Origin: Bacillus sp. S/N-304-OC-R1
Lineage (GTDB): Bacteria > Bacillota > Bacilli > Bacillales > Cytobacillaceae
Assembly (NCBI RefSeq): GCF_019749375.1
Contig: NZ_JACWFE010000022.1
Span: forward strand, 102,284-166,283
Direction: 5' to 3'
Length of the DNA: 64,000 nucleotides
Shown here: positions 26,000 through 36,356 of the stretch, in pieces
How the letters are laid out: the number at the start of each line of letters is the position of its first letter
Position numbering within the stretch: position 1 is the stretch's first letter
Translations under genes and position numbers: made by a program
The notes under the pieces: model-generated
Database searches by the model: none
The model's input: the letters and a program-made list of their open reading frames with translations, nothing else
What the model was told of the DNA's origin: nothing

Positions 26000-26048
26000 T
26001 CCAACTCTTCTATTTTATCATGTTTATGCGCAAATGGAACTTCCAAAA

Positions 26049-26498
26049 TTAGTTTGCTTCTTTTACATGAACCTTTAATGTAGATGTCACTTCAGTGTGC
26101 AGTTTCACTGGAACATTTGTATAACCTAATGCACGAATAGCATCTGGTAGTTCAATTTTACGCTTATCAATTTTGATATTATGCGCTTTTTGCAGCTCTT
26201 CCGCAATTTGCTTACTAGTAATGGAGCCAAATAAACGGCCGCCTTCTCCAGCTTTAGTTGAGAATTCCAATGTAATTTTATCCATCGTTTCTTTAAGTTT
26301 CTTGGCTTCTGCTAATTCTTCTGCAGCCAGCTTTTCTTCTTTCTTCTTTTGCGCACTTAAAGTACTGATATTCGCTTGAGATGCCTCAACAGCAAAGCCC
26401 TGTTTAATAAGGAAATTTTGTGCGTACCCGTCAGCCACGTTTTTTACTTCACCTTTTTTGCCTTTTCCTTTAACATCTTTTAAGAAAATAACTTTCAT
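26049..26498 (-). CDS. rplI: 50S ribosomal protein L9
   Basis: 149 residues, two-domain L9: N-terminal [18 protein letters not shown] and GYAQNFLI, a long connecting helix (about 42-75), and a C-terminal rRNA-binding domain. Its start overlaps the stop of gdpP by 4 nt (ATGA), the usual arrangement in Firmicutes. Confidence 0.97.
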   Translation of the reverse strand: MKVIFLKDVKGKGKKGEVKNVADGYAQNFLIKQGFAVEASQANISTLSAQKKKEEKLAAEELAEAKKLKETMDKITLEFSTKAGEGGRLFGSITSKQIAEELQKAHNIKIDKRKIELPDAIRALGYTNVPVKLHTEVTSTLKVHVKEAN

Positions 26499-28468
26499 TC
26501 CTTTTTTCTCCCTTCCATATATTCATCTATGGCAACATGCAGGCGTTCCTGTGCTTCATCTAATGATAGATCCGTTAGCTGTGTTGCCGCATTCGTTAAG
26601 TGCCCTCCGCCATTCAGACTTTCCATGATAACTTGAACATTGATATCCCCTAGCGACCTGGCACTAATGCCTACTATATTTTCAGATCGTTTCGAAATAA
26701 CAAAAGAAGCGAGAACGCCATCCATTGTCAACAGAGTATCGGCAGTTTGTGCAATTAACACTTGATGAATTTCTTCATCTGTATTCCCTTTGGCAATTGC
26801 AACCCCTTCCCGATAAAAATAGACATTTTCAATTAATTTTGCCCGTTTAATAAAGGTTTCTACATCTTCCTTTAAAAACTTCTGCACAAGAACTGTGTCC
26901 GCGCCTAAAGAACGTAAATAGGATGCCGCATCAAAGGTTCTAGAGCCTGTTCTTAGGCTAAAGCTCTTTGTATCAACCGTTATACCTGCTAATAACGCTG
27001 TAGCCTCAAGCATTTCAACCTTTCCGTTTTTCGGCTGGTATTCGAGAAGCTCCGTTACGAGCTCTGCCGTTGAGGAAGCGTAAGGCTCCATATAAACAAG
27101 CAGCGGATTATGAATAAATTCTTCTGCACGGCGATGATGATCGATGACGACAACGTGGTCGATCTTTTGTATTAGCTTTTCCTCAATGACCATTGACGGC
27201 TTATGGGTGTCAACAATGACTAAAAGTGTATCATCTGTTGCCATTTCTAGAGCCTGTGCGGGGGTAATAAATTTCGTAAATAAGGATTCATTCTTTTGTA
27301 TTTCAGCCATGAGCCTTTGAATGCCTGTGTCAATATCCTGAGGATTAATGACAATATATCCTTCACGCTGATTCATTTGAGCAATTTTCCGAATCCCAAT
27401 AGCTGCCCCGATGGCATCCATATCCGGATTTTTATGCCCCATAATAATGACTTTATCACTTTCGGTAATTAACTCTTTCAAAGCATGAGCAATCACACGA
27501 GCACGAACTCTAGTCCGCTTTTCAACAGGATTGGTTTTTCCGCCATAGAACTTAACCTTTCCGTTCGTCTGCTTAATAGCAACCTGGTCCCCTCCACGTC
27601 CGAGAGCTAGATCCAGACTGGACTGTGCAAGTAAGCCAAGCTCAGGCAGAGAGGAAACCCCTGTCCCTACACCAATACTCAAAGTTAATGGCAGGTTTCT
27701 CTTTGCTGTTATTTCCCTAATATCATCTAGAATTGAAAATTTCCCTTTTTCAAGCTGGTGGAGAATTTGCTCATTAAAGACAGCAATAAATCGATCTGAT
27801 GATACCCTTTTTAAGAAAACACCATTATCAGTAGCCCATTTATTTAAGATCGATGTGACAATGTTGTTAAGGCTGCTCCTCGTCTGATCCTCCATCCCTT
27901 GTGTCAGTTCATCATAATTATCCAAGAAGATAATGGATATAACGGTTCTTTCCTCTTGATACATCTTTTCAATTTCAGTTTGTTCTGTTACATCAAAAAA
28001 GTAAAGCAGGCGCTCTTCAAGCTTCAATATGACTCGAAGCTTACGATCATGAAGCGTAATTACTTCTGTTTCCACTTCTTGTTTTATTAAGGGAATCAGT
28101 AAATCCGCTACATCATAAAGTGATCTTCCAACTAGCGTATCTTCATCAAAGCAAGAGGCAAGAAAAGGATTTGTCCATTCAATATAATAATCATCATTGA
28201 TGAGCATGATCCCAATTGGCATTTCCATTAATGCCTCTTCGCCGACTTTTTTCACCCTGTAGGACAAGGTTGATATGTATTCTTCTGTTTCCTTTCTGCG
28301 CAAATAATCGACCTTGAAGACAAAATAATAAGGAAAAACAACAAGAATAAATCCAATTAAACTAAATAACCAACTATAATACGCCAAACTAATGAGAAGC
28401 ACCACTGTTATGCCCATCAACCCATACATTGGATAGCGGATCGAGCGCTTTTCTAAATATGATGGCAT
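26495..28468 (-). CDS. gdpP: Cyclic-di-AMP phosphodiesterase GdpP
   Basis: 657 residues. Two N-terminal membrane helices (about 12-50), a PAS domain (about 85-150), a degenerate GGDEF domain (about 175-305) and DHH/DHHA1 catalytic domains (about 340-655) with [21 protein letters not shown] and [12 protein letters not shown]. It hydrolyses c-di-AMP to pApA and so affects potassium and wall homeostasis. Overlaps rplI by 4 nt. Confidence 0.96.
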   Translation of the reverse strand: MPSYLEKRSIRYPMYGLMGITVVLLISLAYYSWLFSLIGFILVVFPYYFVFKVDYLRRKETEEYISTLSYRVKKVGEEALMEMPIGIMLINDDYYIEWTNPFLASCFDEDTLVGRSLYDVADLLIPLIKQEVETEVITLHDRKLRVILKLEERLLYFFDVTEQTEIEKMYQEERTVISIIFLDNYDELTQGMEDQTRSSLNNIVTSILNKWATDNGVFLKRVSSDRFIAVFNEQILHQLEKGKFSILDDIREITAKRNLPLTLSIGVGTGVSSLPELGLLAQSSLDLALGRGGDQVAIKQTNGKVKFYGGKTNPVEKRTRVRARVIAHALKELITESDKVIIMGHKNPDMDAIGAAIGIRKIAQMNQREGYIVINPQDIDTGIQRLMAEIQKNESLFTKFITPAQALEMATDDTLLVIVDTHKPSMVIEEKLIQKIDHVVVIDHHRRAEEFIHNPLLVYMEPYASSTAELVTELLEYQPKNGKVEMLEATALLAGITVDTKSFSLRTGSRTFDAASYLRSLGADTVLVQKFLKEDVETFIKRAKLIENVYFYREGVAIAKGNTDEEIHQVLIAQTADTLLTMDGVLASFVISKRSENIVGISARSLGDINVQVIMESLNGGGHLTNAATQLTDLSLDEAQERLHVAIDEYMEGRKKE

Positions 28469-28524
28469 GTTTTCAGCTCCTACACAGTAGTGTTTAGAGC
28501 ATGTCCATAAATTAGGACATACAT

Positions 28525-29466
28525 TTATTCACTCTTTTCAAATCTTTTTCTTAATTCAAACCCTAAATCAATTATACCTAATATCCTTACAATAGAAAGA
28601 AAAATTGGAATCAGAAACGTAAAGACCATTATGAAAATTGGCACAGTCTTAGACATTCCTTTTTTATGACAGAAGAAAAAAACTAATGATAAACCTTGAA
28701 GTATTAATAGCAATTGAAGAAGGAAACCCAAATTGATTAGAGCCGTGTACCAGTAGCTGCCCACTTCAGGATTTAAGACGAATGAAGCTAACATTGCTAA
28801 TAAATAATACCATAAAATACTTTTAGGTAGGACCATCTCCCTAAAAGGTTTCCAGCGCCCAATCTCGATTCCAAATCGCTTTACAATCGGGAATGAGACG
28901 AGTTCGATTAATAACACACCAAAGAGGGCAATTAAAACAAATAAACTTGGTGTTATTGTTTCTAGCAGCTGCAGCGATTGTTCAAATTGTTGAATTACTT
29001 TCTCCCCTGATCCTTGCCCAATCGACTCGATGAGGCTTCTTGACTGCTGCAGTGAATCTCTTAGCACATCAATTGAATCTTTAATAAAATTTATCTTAAA
29101 GAAGACAATAGAGGCAGCATATTGGATCAAAACAGTTGCAAGAAATACAAGAGTAGCAGAGATAAATGAACTAATTCTGCTTCTTTTCTCTTTAATAAAT
29201 TGACCGATCACAATACCTGTCAGACCATATGTAAATGTCAGAGGAACGGCAAGTAGTGTACCAACAATCAAAGAAATCAAAATGGCTGCGATCAAAAATA
29301 CGAAAGAAAACATTCGAGTATTCTTCGCTCCAAACAAAATAAATGGTACAGCCAAAAACAAATTACTGACTAATCCTAGAACTGGCACATACATCGTAAT
29401 TAAAATTAATACGGCAAAGGCGGCCAGCAAAACAGCCCCTTCAGTCAGCTTATGTACATTTTTCAT
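28525..29466 (-). CDS. yybS: YybS-type membrane protein (DUF2232)
   Basis: 313 residues with about eight membrane helices. Early LTEGAVLLAAFAVLILITMY and the general layout match the DUF2232 family found directly upstream of gdpP in bacilli. Function unknown. GAGGTG ribosome site; 56 nt before gdpP. Confidence 0.88.
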   Translation of the reverse strand: MKNVHKLTEGAVLLAAFAVLILITMYVPVLGLVSNLFLAVPFILFGAKNTRMFSFVFLIAAILISLIVGTLLAVPLTFTYGLTGIVIGQFIKEKRSRISSFISATLVFLATVLIQYAASIVFFKINFIKDSIDVLRDSLQQSRSLIESIGQGSGEKVIQQFEQSLQLLETITPSLFVLIALFGVLLIELVSFPIVKRFGIEIGRWKPFREMVLPKSILWYYLLAMLASFVLNPEVGSYWYTALINLGFLLQLLLILQGLSLVFFFCHKKGMSKTVPIFIMVFTFLIPIFLSIVRILGIIDLGFELRKRFEKSE

Positions 29467-29611
29467 TTTTACACCTCTTTTAACAGAACACCCATAAGCT
29501 CTATTTTATCTAGTATTAAAGTCAGGTTCAACTAGGAATCAGAAGCTTTACGACCTGCTCTTTCACCGAAAAGCTTAGAAATGTGCTTTTTTCTATTATA
29601 CATCACCATAA

Positions 29612-29658
29612 AAAATACCCCGCAAATCGTAGTATAGTGTCTACCATTTACGAGGTAA
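29612..29658 (-). terminator. Terminator of the phosphonate transport operon
   Basis: TACCCCGCAAAT / ATTTACGAGGTA imperfect stem followed by T on the minus strand, about 20 nt past the last permease stop. Confidence 0.6.
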
Positions 29659-29676
29659 TATTATACAAAGCAAGTT

Positions 29677-30483
29677 TTAACCTTTAACAATTTTATCGCG
29701 AACTTTATTCGAGATTAATTCAACAATTAAAATCAATACCATTAATCCAATTAAAATTGAGCCAACTTCAGACCATTTATAACCATTCATCGCAAAAATC
29801 AGCGGAGCACCAATACCGCCGGCACCAACTAATCCAAGGATGGCTGCGTCACGTAAATTCATATCATAACGGTAAATAACAACTGACACAAACATCGCTG
29901 ATAACTGCGGAATAATACCGAAGCGGATTTTTTCAAAAGGTGTACATCCGATTGATTCAAGTGATTCGAGTATATTTACCTCTAAATCTTCAATGATATC
30001 AACAAAAAGCTTTGAAAGCATACCTATTGAAGTTAATGCCATTGTTAATACGCCGGCAAACGGCCCAGGACCAGTAACACGAATAAACATTAAACCGTAT
30101 ACAATTGCAGGAATGGTCCGAACAAAAATTAATAATAAGCGAACTAGAGAAGCAACTGGTTTTGGGACAATGTTAGATGCGGATAAAAAAGCAAGAGGAA
30201 CAGCAAGAATTGCCCCTACAATGGTTCCTAAAAAGGCAATTGCCATTGTCTCTACTAATAAGTACGGAACCCCTTTAGCATTAAATGTAAAGAGCAGATC
30301 TGTATTAGGTGTTACAATTCCTCGTAGAATGTTCTTAGCGATCGCTACGCCATTACTAGTAAAATTGGACAAATCGACTGCGGTTAAAGACCACATGATA
30401 AAGGCAATTAAAATACATGCGGTGATCACATTTTGTACAGTACGCTTAGGTTCATTTAAGAGTTGTTTCTCAATTGTATTCAT
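29677..30483 (-). CDS. phnE: Phosphonate-type ABC transporter permease 2
   Basis: 268 residues from ATG 30483 (AAGGGG 8 nt upstream). About six membrane helices with the BPD permease EAA-like loop (ESLESIGCTPFEKIRFGIIP) and the PhnE-type RYDMNLRDAAILGLVGAGGIG. Second of two PhnE-like permeases, 12 nt after the first, so the channel is probably a heterodimer. Confidence 0.92.
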   Translation of the reverse strand: MNTIEKQLLNEPKRTVQNVITACILIAFIMWSLTAVDLSNFTSNGVAIAKNILRGIVTPNTDLLFTFNAKGVPYLLVETMAIAFLGTIVGAILAVPLAFLSASNIVPKPVASLVRLLLIFVRTIPAIVYGLMFIRVTGPGPFAGVLTMALTSIGMLSKLFVDIIEDLEVNILESLESIGCTPFEKIRFGIIPQLSAMFVSVVIYRYDMNLRDAAILGLVGAGGIGAPLIFAMNGYKWSEVGSILIGLMVLILIVELISNKVRDKIVKG

Positions 30484-30495
30484 CGTGATCACCCC

Positions 30496-31305
30496 TTACA
30501 TTAATTTCTTTCTGAAGTATTCGCTAATCGTTTCAATGATAAATACTGCTACTACAAGTAAAAGCAGAATCATTCCGACATTAGCATAATTTCGCCAGCC
30601 AAGGCTTTCGTTAAGCAGGAGACCGATACCACCCGCACCAACGTAACCTAAAATGGCAGCATAACGTACATTTCCCTCGAAACAAAAGATTGCATTAGAG
30701 AGATAGTTTGGCAGAATTTGCGGCAAAACAGCAAAACGGAATGCTGAAATATTTGTATGCCCCATTGAATGCATCGCCTCAAATGCCTTTAAATCTGCAT
30801 TTTCAATTTGCTCATATAAAAGCTTTCCGACATAGGCAACGGTGAAAATGAAAATAGCTACCGTTCCAGCCATTGTTCCAATACCAAAAATAAATGTTGC
30901 GATTAATGCTGCAACTAGGGTAGGCAATGTACGTAATATGCTCAATATAAGTTTGCTCACTGCAACAACAGACTTATTTTTAATCATATTAGATGAGGCT
31001 AAATAGGCTAGTGGCAATGCGAAAACGGAGCCTAAAATAGAGCCTAATAAAGACATTTTAATTGTGTCAAAGAGTGGTTGCCAAAGTTTATTCAGATACT
31101 TCCAGTTCGGTGGAATCATATCACCGATAATGATCCCTAACTGTCCGATTCTTTTGAATAACACCTGCAAGTCAAAACCTGTTATTTGAATAGAATAATA
31201 AAAACAAATCAGCAAGCCTAAAATAATCCAGGGAGCCTTTGAACGTTTAAAAGTAACGGATTTTCCATTTGGTAACGTAACAGATTGAGCTTTAAAAATG
31301 TTCAA
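30496..31305 (-). CDS. phnE: Phosphonate-type ABC transporter permease 1
   Basis: 269 residues, about six membrane helices. The coupling loop EAMHSMGHTNISAFRFAVLPQ and the motif NVRYAAILGYVGAGGIG mark the PhnE family. Overlaps phnC by 4 nt. Confidence 0.92.
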   Translation of the reverse strand: MNIFKAQSVTLPNGKSVTFKRSKAPWIILGLLICFYYSIQITGFDLQVLFKRIGQLGIIIGDMIPPNWKYLNKLWQPLFDTIKMSLLGSILGSVFALPLAYLASSNMIKNKSVVAVSKLILSILRTLPTLVAALIATFIFGIGTMAGTVAIFIFTVAYVGKLLYEQIENADLKAFEAMHSMGHTNISAFRFAVLPQILPNYLSNAIFCFEGNVRYAAILGYVGAGGIGLLLNESLGWRNYANVGMILLLLVVAVFIIETISEYFRKKLM

Positions 31306-32063
31306 TTAGCACTCAGCTCCTCTTCAAGCTTACCATTGTATATGTGCTCTAAGATTTCTTCCGTTACTTCACTTGCTGGTCCATCATATACAATTTCACC
31401 ACTTCGAATTCCAACCACACGCGTTGCATATTCTAACGCTAAATCTACGTGATGAATATTTATGATAATGGTCATATTTAATTCTTTATTAATTCTTTGA
31501 AAGTCTGTCATTACTTGCTTTGCAGTGATCGGGTCGAGTGATGCAACAGGTTCATCTGCTAGTATAATGCTCGGCTTTTGCGCAAGGGTCCGCGCTAAAG
31601 CTACACGCTGCTGCTGACCGCCGGAAAGATGATCGACACGGGTAAATGCTTTATCCAAAATATTCATTCGATCAAGCGCTTCCAAAGCTTCGATTTTTTG
31701 TTGTTTTGTATATAAGCCCAGTATCTTTCTCCAAACAGGCATATCAGGGACAAATGATACAAGAACATTTTTTAACGAAGAAATACGATTAACGAGATTA
31801 AACGATTGGAAAATCATCCCGATTCCTCGGCGAAGCTTTCGAATCCCTGTTCCCCTTAACTTTGAAACCTCAACACCATTAACCATAAGAGAACCAGTCG
31901 AAATATCGTGCATCCGATTGATACAGCGAAGAAGAGTAGATTTTCCCGCTCCGGATAGCCCGATAACTGCAACATATTCCCCTTGTTCAATCGTTAAATT
32001 AATATCCTTTAACGCTACGTATCCATTGTCATATTTTTTGTTTACGTTTTGGAATTTTATCAT
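31302..32063 (-). CDS. phnC: Phosphonate-type ABC transporter ATPase
   Basis: 253 residues. Walker A GLSGAGKST, Q loop MIFQSFNLV, signature LSGGQQQRVALA, Walker B IILADEPVASLDP. The NRISSLKNVL segment is typical of PhnC. Energises uptake together with PhnD and the two permeases. Confidence 0.94.
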   Translation of the reverse strand: MIKFQNVNKKYDNGYVALKDINLTIEQGEYVAVIGLSGAGKSTLLRCINRMHDISTGSLMVNGVEVSKLRGTGIRKLRRGIGMIFQSFNLVNRISSLKNVLVSFVPDMPVWRKILGLYTKQQKIEALEALDRMNILDKAFTRVDHLSGGQQQRVALARTLAQKPSIILADEPVASLDPITAKQVMTDFQRINKELNMTIIINIHHVDLALEYATRVVGIRSGEIVYDGPASEVTEEILEHIYNGKLEEELSAN

Positions 32064-32129
32064 GCAGAAATCCTACCTTTGCTGAAAAAAAGGGAACACT
32101 CAACATGTTCCCTCTTTATTTCATTGTAT

Positions 32130-33185
32130 TTAGTTAGAACTTAGTTCTTGAACTAGCTTTTGAGCCTTACGCTCGTTATCGTAATCAGAGTCTTTTGCGA
32201 TTTGATAACCATCATGGCTATAGATTGCAATGACTTCTTTACCTTTTTCTGAATTACCAATGTTGATGAACGCTTTTTGTAGAGCAGCTTTCAAATCATC
32301 ATCCATAATGTCAGAGTTTTTGCTAACACTGATTGTATCGTTGTAAATAGCTGGCATTACACCAATTACATCTGTATCATCCCAGATAGAAGTTGAACGA
32401 CCGAATTCAGTAGTCCATTTATCAGCAAAGTCAATACGAGCATCAGCATATGTTACTAGCACGTCTGTTTGACCTGAAGCTAGACGAGCAAATGCACTTC
32501 CGTATGAATCAGCTTGAACAACTTTAGACAAATCTGTAATTGTTTTTCCGTAGTTTTCATCTAACCATAGAGCTGGGTAAATATAACCAGCTGGAGAAGA
32601 TGATGACATAACATTCCAGTTTACATTATTTAAATCTTCGAAAGTAAGCTCTCCACCGTTATTTACTTTTTCAGCTAGCGCTCTACCTTTTTCAGATGGA
32701 CCAGCAATTAGTAGTGCACGGTAAGAGTTTGCTTGTTTATCAGACTTTTCTGTAGGCTTGTTTTTATTCCAATCAACTGGATTTTCAGAATCATTGTTTA
32801 GTCCAGCACGAGTTGCAGTTAAAATAACTTCAGCACCATCATCATATAGGACATATGTACCACCAGGAATTAAACCAATATCTGTTGTACCAGCAGATAA
32901 TGCTTCCCCAACAGCTTCATAGTTTGTTCCAACTGTGATGTCAACTTCACCAACATCATAGCCTTGAGCTTTTAATTCTGTTTTTAATAGATCTTTAAGT
33001 GGCTCAGTTGCTGTGATAATCTCATCTGGATCACGAGATGGAACGAAAGCGATAGATAGTTTATCTAATTTCTTTCCAGTTGCATTGTCACTGCCTTTGT
33101 TATCTGATTTGCTCTCACTTGAACCACATGCAGCAAGAGAAAGGCTCATTAAAAGAACAAGCACTAATGTAAATATTTTTTTCAT
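32130..33185 (-). CDS. phnD: Phosphonate-type substrate-binding lipoprotein
   Basis: 351 residues. Signal peptide with lipobox LSLAAC near residue 20, then a PhnD-type periplasmic-binding fold (LSIAFVPSRDPDEI; VTYADARIDFA). First gene of the operon. It could bind phosphonates, phosphite or a phosphate ester; no C-P lyase genes are in the window, so the substrate cannot be told. Confidence 0.92.
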   Translation of the reverse strand: MKKIFTLVLVLLMSLSLAACGSSESKSDNKGSDNATGKKLDKLSIAFVPSRDPDEIITATEPLKDLLKTELKAQGYDVGEVDITVGTNYEAVGEALSAGTTDIGLIPGGTYVLYDDGAEVILTATRAGLNNDSENPVDWNKNKPTEKSDKQANSYRALLIAGPSEKGRALAEKVNNGGELTFEDLNNVNWNVMSSSSPAGYIYPALWLDENYGKTITDLSKVVQADSYGSAFARLASGQTDVLVTYADARIDFADKWTTEFGRSTSIWDDTDVIGVMPAIYNDTISVSKNSDIMDDDLKAALQKAFINIGNSEKGKEVIAIYSHDGYQIAKDSDYDNERKAQKLVQELSSN

Positions 33186-33326
33186 GACTAACCTCCTATT
33201 TTTTGCAATACTAGACTAGTATAAATTATTTTTGTTAAAATCGGAAATAAATATGTTAGTTTTTTGTTTTTTTTTTGTAAAAAATTATATAAAAAAAATT
33301 TAATGCATAAATTATTGAGGTGTACG

Positions 33327-34865
33327 ATGAAGAAAATTTCTGTTTTAGTTACAAGTGATGTCCATGGATATATAATGCCAACTGACTTTTCAGGTGATAC
33401 TGACCTGCCATTAGGATTAGGCAAAATGGCAACAGTCATTGAGGAAGAGAGAAAACGAAATAATATCCTGTTAATTGAAAATGGGGATTTCATTCAAGGA
33501 AGTCCTTTAACCTACTACGAACAAAGCTTTAAAAAAGGAACGAATAATTCAGTAATTCGTTTAGCCAATGCCATGGAATACGATTTAGCGGTATTTGGAA
33601 ACCATGAATTTAACTATGGCTTGCCTGTGTTAAATAAAGTAGTGGAGGAATCTAATCATCCTTGGCTTGCTGCCAATATTAAACGGGAGGATGGAAGCTA
33701 TTTCACTCGGCCCTATCTTATAAAAGAAATTGATGGTGTAACTATTGCGATAGTAGGTGTTACAACGCAGTTTGTTCCTATTTGGGAAGAGGCTGAAAGG
33801 ATTGAGGGTCTAGTATTTGAGGATGCCTTTGATGCTGCTCAAAGAGAAGTGAAATGGTTACATGATAATCATCAAATTGATGTCATGATCATTGCTTATC
33901 ATGGTGGATTTGAGTCAGATTTATCATCCGGAGAAGTGCTTGAAAACACTAGGGAAAATGTCGGTTATCAAATATGCAAAGAAATTGATGGTGTTGACGT
34001 TGTGGTTACTGGCCACCAACATCGTGAGCTTGCCCAGCATCTCTTCGGGAAGGCCATTGTGCAGCCTGGTACAAAAGGAGTATGTCTAGGGAAAATTGAA
34101 CTGACAATCAATGATAGCGGGAAATTAGAGAAAACCGAACCTTCCCTTATTTATATGGATGATGTTCCATTAAATGAGACGATAAGTCAATTAATTGCGC
34201 CTATTCATAGTGAAACGGAGAAATGGCTGGATCAGAGTATCGGAAAAATAGAAGGAGATATGCTCATTGGCAGCACATTTGATGCTAGATTAAACGGGCA
34301 TCCTTATGTTGAATTTATTAACGATATTCAGAATAAAGTAGGAGATACCTCCATTTCATGCATGGCAATTTTTAGTGATAAATGCCGTGGCTTTAACCCG
34401 GAAGTAACAATGCGGGATATCGTAACGAACTATATCTATCCAAACACATTAAAAGTTTTAGAAGTAAAAGGGAAATATATTATTGAAGCACTTGAGCAGT
34501 CAGCTACGTATTTTAAATTAGAAAATGGAAAACCAGTTATTTCAGAAGCTTTTCAAATACCTAAAGAACAGCCATATAACTATGATCTTTGGAGCGGCAT
34601 CGATTATACCCTTGATTTACGTGAACCTGTTGGAAAACGTGTAGTCGAAGTAACTCACAACGGAGAACCATTACAGCTTGATGAAAAATATGCAGTAGTT
34701 ATGAATAATTATAGAGCCACTGGTGCGGGGAATTTTGATTATTTTAAGGACTGTCCAGTTATTAAAGATATCCAAACCGATATGACAGAATTGATCGCTG
34801 ATTATCTGATGAACCATGGAACTATTCAAGCTAAACCAATGAGCAATATGAAAATCCTATATTAA
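33327..34865 (+). CDS. 5'-nucleotidase / cyclic-nucleotide phosphodiesterase-type metallophosphoesterase
   Basis: 512 residues from ATG 33327 with GAGGTG upstream. The N-terminal calcineurin-like domain carries the dimetal ligands in TSDVHG, ENGDFIQG, FGNHEFNYG, IAYHGG and TGHQHRE. The C-terminal 5'-nucleotidase domain ends NNYRATGAGNFDYF. No signal peptide, so cytoplasmic, like B. subtilis YunD. Divergent from the phosphonate-type importer with a shared 140-nt AT-rich promoter region, which suggests but does not prove a link in phosphorus scavenging. Confidence 0.88.
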   Translation: MKKISVLVTSDVHGYIMPTDFSGDTDLPLGLGKMATVIEEERKRNNILLIENGDFIQGSPLTYYEQSFKKGTNNSVIRLANAMEYDLAVFGNHEFNYGLPVLNKVVEESNHPWLAANIKREDGSYFTRPYLIKEIDGVTIAIVGVTTQFVPIWEEAERIEGLVFEDAFDAAQREVKWLHDNHQIDVMIIAYHGGFESDLSSGEVLENTRENVGYQICKEIDGVDVVVTGHQHRELAQHLFGKAIVQPGTKGVCLGKIELTINDSGKLEKTEPSLIYMDDVPLNETISQLIAPIHSETEKWLDQSIGKIEGDMLIGSTFDARLNGHPYVEFINDIQNKVGDTSISCMAIFSDKCRGFNPEVTMRDIVTNYIYPNTLKVLEVKGKYIIEALEQSATYFKLENGKPVISEAFQIPKEQPYNYDLWSGIDYTLDLREPVGKRVVEVTHNGEPLQLDEKYAVVMNNYRATGAGNFDYFKDCPVIKDIQTDMTELIADYLMNHGTIQAKPMSNMKILY

Positions 34866-34915
34866 AACCAAAATGATTTTGCTATAAATATATTATATTT
34901 TTTCATTGTATTAGC

Positions 34916-34968
34916 GGGCCAAAAACATACAAGTTTTATGCATGACTTGTATGTTTTTAGCCCTTTTC
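34916..34968 (+). terminator. Terminator of the phosphoesterase gene
   Basis: GGGCCAAAAACATACAAGT pairs with ACTTGTATGTTTTTAGCCC (one mismatch), followed by TTTTC. Confidence 0.85.
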
Positions 34969-35019
34969 TGTTTTAAAAATTTTGAGGAAAAATTGACATT
35001 AATAGTCTCATTAAAAGAA

Positions 35020-35054
35020 AAAAACACAACAAGAATCATCTTGTTGTGTTTTTA
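35020..35054 (-). terminator. Terminator of the rpsF-ssb-rpsR operon
   Basis: AAAAACACAACAAGA / TCTTGTTGTGTTTTT perfect 15-bp stem with a 4-nt loop, 9 nt past rpsR. Confidence 0.88.
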
Positions 35055-35062
35055 ATCATTCA

Positions 35063-35320
<258 letters not shown>

Positions 35321-35353
35321 TTAATATTTATTAATACCGTTCAAATAATCATG

Positions 35354-35869
35354 TTAGAATGGCAGATCATCATCTGAAATGTCGATTTGACCACCGTCAT
35401 TAGCAAATGGATCATTATCTACCCTTGTATAACCCTGATTATTTCTGTTGTATTGTTGTTGTTGATTCTGATTGTTGTTATTTCCAAATGGGAAATCCTG
35501 ATCTCTTGGAGCGCTATAATTTGCACCTTCACCTCTAGAGCTAGAGCTATTCCGAGGCTCAAGGAATTGAACACTTTCTGCCAATACCTCTGTTACATAT
35601 ACACGCTTTCCATCTTGTCCATCATAGCTGCGAGTTTGAATTCTTCCATCAACACCAGCAAGGCTGCCTTTTTTCAGGAAGTTCGCTACATTTTCTGCAG
35701 GCTTTCTCCAAATTACACAGTTAATGAAGTCCGCTTCCCTTTCCCCCTGTTGATTCGTAAACGTACGGTTTACAGCAAGAGTAAATGAAGCGACCGCTAC
35801 ACCATTAGGGGTGTATCGTAGCTCAGGATCCTTTGTTAAACGTCCAACAAGAACAACGCGGTTCATCAT
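35354..35869 (-). CDS. ssb: Single-stranded DNA-binding protein
   Basis: 171 residues from ATG 35869, chosen for AAAGGAG 9 nt upstream. An N-terminal OB fold (about 1-105, [20 protein letters not shown]), a Gln/Asn/Gly-rich linker and the acidic partner-binding tip ISDDDLPF. Homotetramer that coats single strands at forks. Lies between rpsF and rpsR as is usual. Confidence 0.97.
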   Translation of the reverse strand: MMNRVVLVGRLTKDPELRYTPNGVAVASFTLAVNRTFTNQQGEREADFINCVIWRKPAENVANFLKKGSLAGVDGRIQTRSYDGQDGKRVYVTEVLAESVQFLEPRNSSSSRGEGANYSAPRDQDFPFGNNNNQNQQQQYNRNNQGYTRVDNDPFANDGGQIDISDDDLPF

Positions 35870-35893
35870 CAGAATCAACTCCTTTCTTCCAAA

Positions 35894-35909
35894 TGTTTCA
35901 CATGGAACA
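35894..35909. other. Degenerate parS-like site
   Basis: TGTTTCACATGGAACA differs from consensus parS at two positions; lies in the ssb-rpsF gap. Weak. Confidence 0.3.
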
Positions 35910-35933
35910 TTTTGGAGATTAAAAATTTATCTA

Positions 35934-36221
35934 TTATTTCTCATCTTTAACAACGATATGACGGATGATGTCTTCGCTGATTTTCGCTAAACGAGAGAAC
36001 TCGTCAACAGCTGGAGTTTCAGCGTTAACATGGATTAATTGGTAGTAACCATCGCGGAAATCATTGATTTCGTAAGCAAGACGGCGCTTACCCCAATCCT
36101 TTGTTTCAGTCAATTCCGCACCATTTTCAGTTAAGATTGAGTTAAAACGCTCAACTAGAGCCTTTTTAGCTTCATCTTCAATGTTTGGGCGGATGATGTA
36201 CATAATTTCGTACTTTCTCAT
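35934..36221 (-). CDS. rpsF: 30S ribosomal protein S6
   Basis: 95 residues from ATG 36221 (AAAGGAGG upstream). Ferredoxin-like S6 fold: [35 protein letters not shown]. First gene of the operon and, with S18, probable feedback regulator through the leader RNA. Confidence 0.96.
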   Translation of the reverse strand: MRKYEIMYIIRPNIEDEAKKALVERFNSILTENGAELTETKDWGKRRLAYEINDFRDGYYQLIHVNAETPAVDEFSRLAKISEDIIRHIVVKDEK

Positions 36222-36240
36222 CACTTTTACACCTCCTTTT

Positions 36241-36272
36241 GGTCTAAGCGGCCCTTACATAAGGGCAAGGAG
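36241..36272 (-). ncRNA. Candidate S6:S18-binding leader motif of rpsF
   Basis: On the minus strand GCCCTTATGTAAGGGC forms a hairpin directly followed by CGC, giving the CCG trinucleotide next to the stem that characterises the widespread rpsF leader bound by S6:S18. It lies just upstream of the ribosome site. Confidence 0.5.
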
Positions 36273-36298
36273 CAATTGTTCATTACTCACAAGATGAA

Positions 36299-36327
36299 AG
36301 TATAGCATAAAGTAACTGTTTTTGCAA
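36299..36327 (-). promoter_or_regulatory. Sigma-A promoter of rpsF
   Basis: TTGCAA (36322-36327), 17-nt spacer, TATACT (36299-36304) on the minus strand. Confidence 0.7.
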
Positions 36328-36356
36328 TGTGCGATATGTTAATCAAAAACCAATTA

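Noticed and set aside
30000..30589. 198-codon plus-strand frame over the phnE genes
   Set aside because: Antisense to two well-supported permease genes; composition is not protein-like.
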